A model generated the notes under the pieces. The model was given only the letters and a program-made list of their open reading frames with translations, was not told the DNA's origin and did no database searches. Shown here one piece after another: positions 1 to 9,000 of a stretch of 64,000 nucleotides of DNA (position 1 is its first letter; each line of letters starts with the position of its first letter). Source of the stretch: an uncultured Prevotellaceae bacterium (lineage in GTDB: Bacteria; Bacteroidota; Bacteroidia; Bacteroidales; Bacteroidaceae); contig CAMVIM010000018.1 of NCBI GenBank assembly GCA_947167515.1, positions 1-64,000 of the forward strand, given 5' to 3'. Both the position numbers and the translations under genes were made by a program.

Positions 1-799
1 TGAGTATAATCAGCATCACGGAAAGACCGAAACTGATGTAATGGAACACATGATTGGCGGATAATACATCCTCGTAATATCCTTCGGGCAGTTTCGCATA
101 AAGGGTGATGCCGTGCCGAGGCGGTATGTTCAGAGCTTTGCCCGTAATGACGTTACGCATAGCTTTGATGGTCAATCCTTCCACCGCATTGCGAGTATTG
201 CCATAGGCACCGCTATACACCTCCAATCGGTCTTGGAAATCATTTGGCAAAGGCTTCTCAAACTCCACCCTGAAACTGAAAGTGTCGATGCGTTCGTTGA
301 AATCTGTGCCTAAGACCGTGTGAAAAATGTAATCATAGTTCGGACGGCGGTCATCACGGTAGATGTACTTGTAATGAATCACATACCGATGGTCGCCCGT
401 CACTTCGTGCCATTCGCTGCCGATGCGGATGACGCAGTTGCTGTCATCGCTGTCTTCTGTGGTGTAGCCTCCACCTTCCACCTCAATGTCCTCCACTTCA
501 CTCCGATACTGGAACGTCCGCCAGTCCTGCACCACTTGTCCCTGAATCACTTTGGGTTCATTACCCTCATCCTGCGAAACGTCATGTTCCAAGGAAAAGG
601 AAATGGGTATGTAGCGATAGATGCCATGACGAGGTTCCTCAAAGCAAACATCGATGGTTTCGGTGATTTCCCACACGTTGTCGCGATGTACTACGGCATC
701 GACCCGAAAGTTCTTGTAGTAGAACCCGCCTCTGTCCGCTCTTGCCACAACGGTGGTGGCAAAAAGCATGATAAGCAATAAGAAAAAGCCCTTTTTCAT
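1..799 (-). CDS. DUF2207-type membrane protein, N-terminal part (3' end outside window)
   Basis: An open frame runs from an ATG at 799 to the window edge (266 codons) with no stop, so the gene is cut at its 3' end. The product starts with a signal peptide (lysines, then a hydrophobic run FFLLLIMLFATTVVA). A beta-rich extracytoplasmic region follows with motifs such as VWEITETIDV and HGIYRYIPI, and a hydrophobic segment begins near the edge. This is the usual build of DUF2207 membrane proteins, which commonly sit next to lemA. The start is 3 bases downstream of the lemA stop, so the two are almost certainly co-transcribed. The family has no firmly established function; a role at the envelope is inference. 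Confidence 0.75.
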   Translation of the reverse strand, partial: MKKGFFLLLIMLFATTVVARADRGGFYYKNFRVDAVVHRDNVWEITETIDVCFEEPRHGIYRYIPISFSLEHDVSQDEGNEPKVIQGQVVQDWRTFQYRSEVEDIEVEGGGYTTEDSDDSNCVIRIGSEWHEVTGDHRYVIHYKYIYRDDRRPNYDYIFHTVLGTDFNERIDTFSFRVEFEKPLPNDFQDRLEVYSGAYGNTRNAVEGLTIKAMRNVITGKALNIPPRHGITLYAKLPEGYYEDVLSANHVFHYISFGLSVMLIIL

Positions 800-802
800 A
801 TC

Positions 803-1360
803 TTATAATTTTACATCTACAGCCTTACGCTCCGTCTCGTTCTCAACGGCATACATGGGTAATACCTTATAGCCAAACATTCCAGCAACAAGGTTGAAGG
901 GAAACATTTGGCAAAGGTTGTTGTACCCCCTGACGCTGCCATTGTAGTAGCGTCGAGAGAAAGCGATTTCCTCTTCCATCTTCGACAGCCGTTCCTGCAA
1001 GTCCAGAAAGTTCGTGTTTGCTTTCAGGTCAGGATAGGCTTCAGCCACCACGAAAAGCGACTTCAGCGCATCCCCTATCTTCATTTCTCCATCAATCGCA
1101 TGAGACAAATCGCCGTTCTGTACATTTGCACGCATCTGGGTCGCTTTCTGCAAGGTGTCTGACTCATGCTCGGCATAACCCTTCACCACTTCTACGAGGT
1201 TGGGAATGAGTTCATAACGCTTTTTCAGATAAACATCCATTGTGGAGAATGCCTCCTTTACTTTGTTACGCGACTGCACCAAGTAATTATAGGTTATCAC
1301 GACAAAGAGAATAATGATGAAAATTGCGATTCCAATGATGAGTCCGATAGAGTTTGCCAT
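803..1360 (-). CDS. lemA: LemA family protein
   Basis: The 185-residue product has one N-terminal transmembrane helix (about residues 6-26). The LemA signature follows: NYLVQSRNKVKEAFSTMDVY, then KKRYELIPNLVEVVKGYAEHE. The rest is a helical bundle ending in FPFNLVAGMFGYK, typical of the family, and the length is normal. It is expected to be anchored in the inner membrane with the bundle exposed. Molecular function is poorly known. It lies 13 bases after ispG and 3 bases before the DUF2207-type gene on the same strand, suggesting an operon. The ATG at 1360 is the only start that keeps the membrane helix intact. Confidence 0.93.
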   Translation of the reverse strand: MANSIGLIIGIAIFIIILFVVITYNYLVQSRNKVKEAFSTMDVYLKKRYELIPNLVEVVKGYAEHESDTLQKATQMRANVQNGDLSHAIDGEMKIGDALKSLFVVAEAYPDLKANTNFLDLQERLSKMEEEIAFSRRYYNGSVRGYNNLCQMFPFNLVAGMFGYKVLPMYAVENETERKAVDVKL

Positions 1361-1373
1361 ATCCGTTCTGTTT

Positions 1374-2774
1374 TTAAGAAGTTAAATCATTTTCAATAAA
1401 CTGAATCAGTCGTTCCACAGCCTCAGTCTCTGGGATGTTCTTCTCCACGCAGACTTTCTGTTTGTAGAGCGACACCTTGCCAACACCTGCTCCTACATAG
1501 CCATAATCAGCATCAGCCATCTCACCTGGTCCATTCACGATGCAGCCCATGATGCCGATTTTCAGCGTGGCAAATCGTTTGTCCATTTTGGCACGTTGAC
1601 TTACCGCTGCACGAATCTTTGCGATGGTCTCTTCCAAGTTGTAGAGTGTGCGCCCGCAACCCGGACAGCTGATATATTCAGTTTTCGTGAATTTGATGCG
1701 GGCGGCTTGTAAGATGGCGTCAGCCAGTTCGGTCAGTTTTTCTTCGGTAAAGCCGTCGTTTTTGATAATCAATTGATGCGCCAACTGATCAATGAAAAGG
1801 GCGCCCACCGTCATGGAAGCCTTCAGTTGCAACGTTTCCCAATCCGTCTCATGGAACTCCACCGTTACCGTATCGTTGGCGATGGAAGCCTTTGCTTCTT
1901 CCCTCCGCAGCGCACATTCTCCGATGGAATCGACCAGTTTCTTTGCCACAGGTATCTCCCCCTCTGGAGCTTCAGACAAAGAGACACGGATGGTGTCGCC
2001 GATGCCCTCGCAGAGCAAAGCCCCGATTCCAACGGCACTCTTGATGCGTCCGTCCTCACCTTCACCAGCCTCTGTCACGCCGAGATGCAGGGGGAATGCC
2101 ATGCCCTCCTTCTCCATCTCCTTCACCAGCAGGCGCACTGTGCGCACCATCACCACCGTGTTGCTCGCTTTGATAGAGATGACCACATCCTTGAATTGCT
2201 CCCGTACACAGATGCGCAGAAACTCCATGCACGACTCCACCATACCTTCAGGCGTATCGCCATAGCGCGACATGATGCGGTCACTCAGCGAACCATGATT
2301 CACACCGATGCGGATGGCGGTGTGATGCTCTTTGCAGATGTTGAGGAACGGTACGAAACGTTCGTCTATTTTCTTGATTTCATCGGCATATTCAGCATCG
2401 GTATATTCCAACTTCTTGAATGTGCGGGCAGGATCTACATAGTTGCCGGGATTGATGCGCACTTTTTCGCAGATGGTGGCAGCCGTGTCCGCCACAGCGG
2501 CGTTGAAGTGTACATCAGCCACCAAAGGTACGGAATAGCCATCGGTGCGTAATGCCTCGCTGATGTTGCGCATATTTAGGGCTTCGCGTTGTCCTTGAGT
2601 GGTGAAACGAACGATTTCACCGCCTGCATCCACGATGCGCTTCGCCTGTGCCACCGAACCCTCCGTATCCATTGTTGATGTGTTTGCCATCGACTGCACA
2701 CGGATGGGGTGCGCACTGCCCAGCAGCACGTTGCCCACCTTCACTTCGGTCGTTTTTCTTCTCTGATAAGCCAT
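1374..2774 (-). CDS. ispG: 4-hydroxy-3-methylbut-2-en-1-yl diphosphate synthase, shortened insert form
   Basis: This enzyme of the methylerythritol phosphate isoprenoid pathway converts ME-cPP to HMBPP. The N-terminal TIM barrel (about residues 1-290) has IRVQSMANTSTMDT and VRINPGNY. The C-terminal iron-sulfur domain has CPGCGRTLYNLEE and GCIVNGPGE, which supply the cysteines and glutamate that bind the [4Fe-4S] cluster. At 466 residues it lies between the short enterobacterial form (about 370) and the long plant/Bacteroidota form (about 600 or more). The middle insert is reduced to roughly 80 residues. It needs reduced flavodoxin or ferredoxin. It sits in a minus-strand run between purE and lemA. 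Confidence 0.93.
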   Translation of the reverse strand: MAYQRRKTTEVKVGNVLLGSAHPIRVQSMANTSTMDTEGSVAQAKRIVDAGGEIVRFTTQGQREALNMRNISEALRTDGYSVPLVADVHFNAAVADTAATICEKVRINPGNYVDPARTFKKLEYTDAEYADEIKKIDERFVPFLNICKEHHTAIRIGVNHGSLSDRIMSRYGDTPEGMVESCMEFLRICVREQFKDVVISIKASNTVVMVRTVRLLVKEMEKEGMAFPLHLGVTEAGEGEDGRIKSAVGIGALLCEGIGDTIRVSLSEAPEGEIPVAKKLVDSIGECALRREEAKASIANDTVTVEFHETDWETLQLKASMTVGALFIDQLAHQLIIKNDGFTEEKLTELADAILQAARIKFTKTEYISCPGCGRTLYNLEETIAKIRAAVSQRAKMDKRFATLKIGIMGCIVNGPGEMADADYGYVGAGVGKVSLYKQKVCVEKNIPETEAVERLIQFIENDLTS

Positions 2775-2842
2775 AAGAAAGTGATTCGGAATTTTTTAAT
2801 GTGATTCAGATCCTTTTTTTAGAGTGTGATTCGGATTGTTTT

Positions 2843-3355
2843 TCAGTTGCATTTGTAGGCAAACTTCACCTCTTTCAGTTCAGCGTTAGCCTTTTCAATT
2901 TTCTGGCGCAAGCCGTTCTTGTAGGCAGCAAACTTTTCTGCCAAAGCCTCGTCAGAAAGTGCCAGCATCTGCACTGCCAAGATTCCTGCATTGAGGGCAC
3001 CGTTGATGGCAACCGTTGCCACCGGAATGCCCGGAGGCATCTGCAGCATCGAATAGACTGCATCGACACCATCCAGCACACTTCCCTTCACGGGCACCCC
3101 GATGACGGGCAGTGTGGTGCTGGCGGCAATTACGCCCGGCAGAGCGGCAGCCATGCCTGCACCTGCGATGATGACCTTGATGCCACGCTCCTTGGCCCCC
3201 TTGGCAAACGCCTCCACGGCATCGGGAGTGCGGTGGGCTGAAAGCGCGTTGATTTCAAACGGAATCTCCATTTCATCGAAGAACTTGGCAGCCTTTTCCA
3301 TCACAGGGAGGTCAGAGGTGCTGCCCATAATGATTGACACGATTGGTTTCATCAT
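2843..3355 (-). CDS. purE: N5-carboxyaminoimidazole ribonucleotide mutase (class I PurE)
   Basis: This purine biosynthesis enzyme moves the carboxyl group of N5-CAIR to give CAIR. The 170-residue product shows the PurE nucleotide-binding loop MGSTSDLPVM near the start, SAHRTPD around residue 40 (the catalytic histidine region), and the glycine/alanine-rich AGAGMAAALPGVIA. It is a stand-alone class I enzyme and is probably fed by a PurK encoded elsewhere. Two adjacent ATG codons (3355 and 3352) could serve as the start. Its neighbours ispG and a membrane protein are unrelated in pathway, so the run looks like a housekeeping gene string. Confidence 0.95.
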   Translation of the reverse strand: MMKPIVSIIMGSTSDLPVMEKAAKFFDEMEIPFEINALSAHRTPDAVEAFAKGAKERGIKVIIAGAGMAAALPGVIAASTTLPVIGVPVKGSVLDGVDAVYSMLQMPPGIPVATVAINGALNAGILAVQMLALSDEALAEKFAAYKNGLRQKIEKANAELKEVKFAYKCN

Positions 3356-3442
3356 TTTATTGGTTTTTTGATGATTTACTATTTATAATTAGGGTCATTG
3401 AACTATTAGCGATTGACTGATTGGGTTGTTCATCTCGGTTCG

Positions 3443-4066
3443 TCACATCCAGCTGATGAGGATGAACGTCATGGTACACAGATAGCCGATGGCGAAGCCA
3501 ACCAACACCTGCGCCAGACTGTGCTGACGGAGAATGATGCGGCTGGTGCCCAGTGCGCCCGAAAGCAGCAGGAGGGCGCAGAACGGCCACACGGGATTGT
3601 AGAAGAACAAGATGCTGAATGCGTTGAGCGCACCGACCAATCCGCCCATGCCCACCATGTGGGTGCTCACCTTCCACCACGCGTTGATTGTCACGCACAC
3701 AATCTGGCAAATCAGCGCCGACATGACGATTCCGCGGAAGAACATCGCCGTGTTCATCTTGGTCATGAGCACCAGACAGGCACCGTAGCTCAGCAGGGTG
3801 ACGATGTAGGGCATGTGACGGTGTTCGCGGTGGCTGAGTTCGAGGTGTGTCCACCGCTTGAACAGACGGAAAGCCTGAATGCCCATTGTCGGCACGAACA
3901 CCGTGAAGAGATAGACAATGGCGATGATGAACAGCTTGTAGCCCCACGGCAGCATCTTCAGGTAACTGAACAGGAACAGGCCGAAGAACACCCACAAGGG
4001 GGCGTACAACGGCATGAACAGCGATGAGATAATCTTCGCCACCTTTATCAGTTTCTTATTATCCAT
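3443..4066 (-). CDS. PAP2-like integral membrane protein
   Basis: The 207-residue protein has about six hydrophobic segments. It ends with the PAP2 phosphatase-like motif SR-x5-H (SRIILRQH), preceded by STHMVGMGG where PAP2 enzymes usually have PSGH. The last acidic residue of the motif, normally an aspartate four residues after the histidine, is replaced by glutamine (HSLAQ), and the central motif is also altered. It may be an inactive or divergent lipid phosphatase homologue. The start at the ATG 4066 (MDNKKLIKV) is preferred to an upstream GTG at 4105, which would overlap the end of rpoN. Substrate unknown. Confidence 0.7.
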   Translation of the reverse strand: MDNKKLIKVAKIISSLFMPLYAPLWVFFGLFLFSYLKMLPWGYKLFIIAIVYLFTVFVPTMGIQAFRLFKRWTHLELSHREHRHMPYIVTLLSYGACLVLMTKMNTAMFFRGIVMSALICQIVCVTINAWWKVSTHMVGMGGLVGALNAFSILFFYNPVWPFCALLLLSGALGTSRIILRQHSLAQVLVGFAIGYLCTMTFILISWM

Positions 4067-4097
4067 ACAATGCCTTTTTCTTACTTTTCTTTGCCCA

Positions 4098-5612
4098 TTA
4101 TCCACGGCGATTTCCCACGGCGGGAATGCCCAGTTCTGTCCGATATTTTGCGATGGTGCGACGAGCCAGCGTCACCCCCTTCTGCTTCATCAAATCCACG
4201 ATTCTATCGTCGGAATAGGGGTTCTTCTTGTCCTCCCCATCGACGATTTCACGGAGCATTTCCTTCACCAGCCGCCCGTCGATTTCCTCTCCGGCGGAGT
4301 TCTTGCGGGTCAGTTTGAAAAACTCCGATAACGGGTAGATGCGTCCGTCGAGCAGCGCACACTTGGAACTGCACACACGCGAGATGGTCGATACGTCGTA
4401 GCCCGTGCGCTTGGCCACATCGTCGAGCACCAGCCGCACCTTGTCTTCCTCGTCCTTCGTCAGGAAGAATGTGCGCTGCAAGTCGATGATGGCCTGCATC
4501 GTCTCGTAGAGGGTGCGTCGCCGTTGCTTCACCGATTCGATGAACATTTGTGCCGCGTCAATCTTCTGTCGCGTGTAGAGCATCCCCTCCTTCTCGCTTC
4601 GGGTCATCTTGCCAGGATTGGTCTGAAAAGTCTTCAGTTGGCGCAGATATTCTCCGCCCACATGCAGTCGGGGCACTTCGCCACTGTTCAGCCGCATCTC
4701 AATGGTGCCGTCAGGGTCAGTTTTTACGATGAAATCGGGTATTTGTGTCTGCACCCGATCCGCTGCCGACTCGCTCAGCGCAAAGCCTGGATTGACGTTC
4801 AGTTTCTTGATGTCCTGAAACAGTGCCTCCACCTGCTGAGCCGAGAGATTCAGCTTGCTCTTCAGTCGCTCGATGTTACGGTTGATGAACAGGTCATAGT
4901 GTTCACCCACCAGTTTCTTCTCCAGCAGCAGCACTTTCCGCTTCAGCGCAGACACCGGCATGTCTTGGCTGAGCAGTTGACGGTCAATCTGCAGGAGCAG
5001 ACATTCTTGGGTGGAGCGCGCCCCGATTCCGGCTGGGTCGAAACTCTGGAGAACCTTCAGCACACGTTCCACATCCTTTTCCGTCACATACAGATATTCC
5101 TTGAATGCCAACTCATCGGTGAGCACTGCCAGTGGGCGGTCGATGAAACCGCGATTGTCGAGCGAACCAATCAGGTAGCGCAGAATTTTCTCGTCGTCCT
5201 CGCTCAGGTCGTAGTTGATGATTTGCCCTTCCAGATAGTCGATGAACGAACCGCTGTCGCCCACCATCCACTCACGGCGGTTCTCTTCGCCGTTGCTGGG
5301 TGCATAGACGGGCAGGTCATCGTCGCTATAGACCGACACATCGGTCATTCCCTCGCTTTCCGCATCGCCATATTCGTCCACGCCTGTATCGTTCGCCTCG
5401 TTTTCATCGATGGAATCGCCTTTTTCCTCCTCATCACCTCTGTCTGGCGCCCCCTCCTCCAGGGCGGGGTTCTCCATCAGTTCCTTCTTCACCTGCTGCT
5501 CAAACTCCGCAATCGGCATCTCCAGCATCCGCACCAGTTGCAGTTGCTGCTGCGACAGACGCAGTTGCTGCTCTGTCCGTTGCGTTTGGGTTTGTGTGAG
5601 AGTTTGAGCCAT
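4098..5612 (-). CDS. rpoN: RNA polymerase sigma-54 factor
   Basis: The 504-residue product begins with the glutamine-rich region I (QQLRLSQQQLQLVRMLEMP), which contacts activators. A strongly acidic region II follows (about residues 45-105). The core-binding region and DNA-binding C-terminus come next, ending with the RpoN box as ARRTIAKYR. It directs RNA polymerase to -24/-12 promoters and needs an AAA+ enhancer-binding protein, none of which is in the window. The ATG at 5612 is chosen because a -7 box (TACCTTTG, minus strand, 5634-5641) lies just upstream, so an in-frame TTG at 5636 would fall inside the promoter. It appears to head the minus-strand run down to position 1. Confidence 0.95.
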   Translation of the reverse strand: MAQTLTQTQTQRTEQQLRLSQQQLQLVRMLEMPIAEFEQQVKKELMENPALEEGAPDRGDEEEKGDSIDENEANDTGVDEYGDAESEGMTDVSVYSDDDLPVYAPSNGEENRREWMVGDSGSFIDYLEGQIINYDLSEDDEKILRYLIGSLDNRGFIDRPLAVLTDELAFKEYLYVTEKDVERVLKVLQSFDPAGIGARSTQECLLLQIDRQLLSQDMPVSALKRKVLLLEKKLVGEHYDLFINRNIERLKSKLNLSAQQVEALFQDIKKLNVNPGFALSESAADRVQTQIPDFIVKTDPDGTIEMRLNSGEVPRLHVGGEYLRQLKTFQTNPGKMTRSEKEGMLYTRQKIDAAQMFIESVKQRRRTLYETMQAIIDLQRTFFLTKDEEDKVRLVLDDVAKRTGYDVSTISRVCSSKCALLDGRIYPLSEFFKLTRKNSAGEEIDGRLVKEMLREIVDGEDKKNPYSDDRIVDLMKQKGVTLARRTIAKYRTELGIPAVGNRRG

Positions 5613-5633
5613 GAAGCAATCAATTTTCCGTTG

Positions 5634-5641
5634 CAAAGGTA
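5634..5641 (-). promoter_or_regulatory. -7 box of the rpoN promoter
   Basis: The minus strand reads TACCTTTG, matching the Bacteroidota -7 consensus TAnnTTTG, 22 bases before the rpoN ATG. No clear TTTG -33 element is seen at the usual spacing, so the upstream half is weak. Its position decides the rpoN start. Confidence 0.6.
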
Positions 5642-5759
5642 GTGCAAAAAGAGATAAAAATAAAATAAAACCGACTCTTTTTGTGCCCTGAAAGAGGCAT
5701 CTTCCTTAAACTTCTATAAAAACACGCACGAAAAGGCAATGAGAATGAAAAAAAAACAT

Positions 5760-5767
5760 TACATTTG
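5760..5767 (+). promoter_or_regulatory. -7 box, candidate dnaE promoter
   Basis: TACATTTG matches TAnnTTTG. A transcript starting here would run through the palindromic element at 5855-5955 before reaching dnaE at 6052, giving a leader of about 280 bases. The -33 half is not obvious, so the call is tentative. Confidence 0.45.
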
Positions 5768-5854
5768 CAAAATCAAACCACCCGAAACGCACTGCCTCAA
5801 AAGACGTGCTTCCAGTGCCCAAACGGTCGGCATGACGGGAACCGAAAAAAGGCT

Positions 5855-5955
5855 CTTTCAGTGCCTCGAAATCGGTCTGAGTCACACCCCTACCATAGGT
5901 GTGAGTCACACCTATACCTTCGGTTTGAGTCACACCGATTTTGAGGCACTGAAAG
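5855..5955. repeat. 101-bp palindromic array element, copy A
   Basis: The whole 101 bp reads nearly the same on both strands: the left arm CTTTCAGTGCCTCGAAATCG is matched by the reverse complement of the right arm with one mismatch. Inside are three short palindromes of the form GTGTGAGTCACACC starting at 5875, 5899 and 5923, exactly 24 bases apart, joined by linkers such as CCTACCATAG. It lies in the 439-base gap between rpoN and dnaE, which otherwise holds only the two divergent promoters and no gene I can support. Related copies are at 34598 and 49166. Confidence 0.9.
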
Positions 5956-6051
5956 GTGCGAAAATGAGGTGCTGCCATCCCCCTTCTCGCAACAGTGCCG
6001 AAAAGGGCGGTGGACAACTGAAACGATACACGAAAAGCGATATAGGAAACG

Positions 6052-9000
6052 ATGGAAGACTTCGTACATCTGCACGTACATACACAATACAGCATCCTCG
6101 ACGGACAGGCTGCCATTCCGAAGTTGGTGGATAAGGCCATCAAGAACGGAATGAAAGGCATGGCTGTGACCGACCACGGCAATATGTTCGGCATCAAGGA
6201 ATTTTTCAACTACTGCAACGGGGTGAACAAGGGCAAGCCGGAGGAGGAAAAGTTTAAGCCTATCTTCGGTTGCGAGGTGTATTGTGCGCGGCGTGACCTG
6301 CACTCTAAAGAGAACAACAACATCGACAAGAGCGGCTGGCACCTTATCTTGTTGGCAAAGAACGAGGTGGGCTACCACAACCTCGTCAAGATAGTGAGCG
6401 AAGCCTGGGTGGATGGCTACTATCACCGCCCCCGTACTGACCATCACTCCATCGAAAAGTATCACGAGGGACTGATTGCCTCGTCGGCTTGTCTGGCGGG
6501 AGAGATTCCGCGCTATGTGAAGAATGGACAAATCGCTGAGGCTGAGAAGTCTATCGAATGGTTCAAGAGCATCTTTGGCGATGATTTCTACATCGAACTG
6601 ATGCGCCACGAGGTGAAAGACCCCTTGCAGCGGGCGAATCGCGACACCTACAAAGAACAGAAAGCCATTGAGCCGACGCTGATAGAGCTGGCACGAAAGC
6701 ATGGGGTGAAACTCATCTGCACCAACGACTCCCACTTTGTGGATGAAGACAATGCCGAGGCGCACGACCGGCTGTTGTGCCTCTCCACCGGAAAGGACTT
6801 GGACGACCCCAACCGAATGCTCTACAGCAAGCAGGAGTGGTTCAAGACCCGAGAGGAGATGAATGAGGTGTTCAAGGACATTCCCGAAGCCTTGAGCAAC
6901 ACGCTGGAGATTCTCGACAAGGTGGAGACCTACAGCATAGACCACGCACCCATTATGCCCTTCTTTGCCATTCCTGAAGAGTTTGGCACCGAAGCGGAAT
7001 GGCGGCAGAAATTCACCGATGAGGACATCTTCAACGAGTTCACGCGCGACGAGAACGGACAAGTGGTGCTCACGCAGGAAGAGGCGGAAAAAAAGATTAA
7101 AAAGCTCGGTGGAATCGACAAATTATACCGAATCAAATTCGAGGCGGACTATCTGAAAAAGATTACCTACGACGGCGCCAAACGACTCTACGGCGACCCG
7201 ATTCCCGACCATGTGAAGACCCTGCTCGACTTTGAACTGCACGTGATGAAAACGATGGGTTTCCCTGGCTATTTCCTCATTGTGCAGGACTTCATCAACT
7301 CGGCCCGAAAGGAGCTGGGCGTGTGGGTCGGCCCCGGACGTGGTTCAGCTGCGGGTAGTGCGGTGGCCTACTGTCTGGGCATCACTAAGATAGACCCCAT
7401 CAAATACGACCTGCTGTTTGAGCGTTTCCTCAATCCCGACCGTATCTCTCTGCCCGATATCGATACCGACTTCGACGATGACGGGCGAGGCAAGGTGCTG
7501 CAATGGGTGACAGAGAAGTATGGTGCCGAGAAGGTGGCACACATCATCACCTATGGCACGATGGCGACCAAACTCGCTATCAAGGATGTGGCGCGTGTGC
7601 AGAAAGTGCCTCTGGCAGTGGTGAATGCGCTCTGCAAGGCCATCCCCGACCGACTGCCCAACGGCAAGAAGATGAATCTGGCCAATGCCATCGAGTGTGT
7701 GCCTGAACTGAAGGATGCCGCCACATCGCCCGACCCGTTGTTGCGCGATACGATGCGCTTTGCACAGATGCTGGAAAACAATGTCCGCAACACGGGTGTG
7801 CATGCCTGCGGCACCATCATCTGCCGCGATGCCATCGACGATTGGGTGCCAGTGAGCACCGCCGACGATAAGGAAACGGGCGAAAAACTGCGATGCACCC
7901 AATATGATGGCCATGTCATCGAGGAAACGGGTCTCATCAAAATGGACTTCCTCGGACTGAAGACGCTCTCGCAGCTGAAAGAGGCCGTGGCCAATGTCAA
8001 GGAGAGTCTGGGCATTGACATCGACGTGGATAAATTCGACATTACTGACCCCGCCACCTACCAGCTCTATTGCGACGGACGCACGGTGGGCACCTTCCAG
8101 TTTGAGTCGGCGGGTATGCAGAAATATCTGCGCGAGTTGCAACCCACGGTGTTTGAGGATTTGATTGCCATGAACGCCCTCTACCGACCTGGCCCAATGG
8201 ACTATATCCCCGATTTCATCGATAGAAAACAGGGCAGGAAGCCTATCGAATACGACATTCCCTGCATGGAGAAATACCTGAAGGACACCTACGGCATTAC
8301 GGTCTATCAGGAGCAGGTGATGTTGCTCTCCCGTCAGTTGGCAGACTTCACCCGTGGCGAAAGCGATGCCTTGCGTAAGGCGATGGGTAAGAAGAAGAAG
8401 GACATCGTCGATAAGATGAAACCCAAGTTCATCGAAGGCGGTGTGAAGAATGGGCACGACCCCAAAATTCTGGACAAGATTTGGGGCGACTGGGAGAAGT
8501 TCGCTTCATACGCATTCAACAAGTCACACGCCACATGCTACTCGTGGGTGGCCTATCAGACGGCTTACCTCAAGGCGAACTTCCCTGCACAGTTCATGGC
8601 AGGTGTGATGAGCCGATCGCTCGACAACATTACCGAAATCAGTAAACTGATGGACGAGTGCAAGCAGATGGGCATCAACACGTTGGGACCCGATGTCAAC
8701 GAGTCGCGCCATAAGTTCTCAGTCAACTTTGAAGGCAATATCCGTTTCGGCATGGCTGCCGTGAAGGGAGTGGGCGAGTCGGCAGTGCAGGCCGTCATTG
8801 AAGAACGTGAAAAGAATGGCCCCTACAAGTCACCTTTCGACTTTTTCGAGCGAGTGAACCTCTCGCAGTGTAATAAGAAGAATATAGAAAACCTGATTGT
8901 TTCCGGTGCTTTCGACTGCTTTAAGGATGTGTCTCGAGAGACTTACTTTGCTTCAGGCGGAAAGCAGGGCGAAACCTTCCTTGACGTGCTGGTCAAGTAC

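Noticed and set aside
5890-7062. Long minus-strand open frame (390 codons) opposite dnaE
   Set aside because: It lies antisense to a well-conserved gene and its start region reads through the palindromic element. It is a shadow of dnaE codon usage.
7345-8457. Long minus-strand open frame opposite dnaE
   Set aside because: It has no family motif and fully overlaps conserved DnaE palm and fingers sequence.
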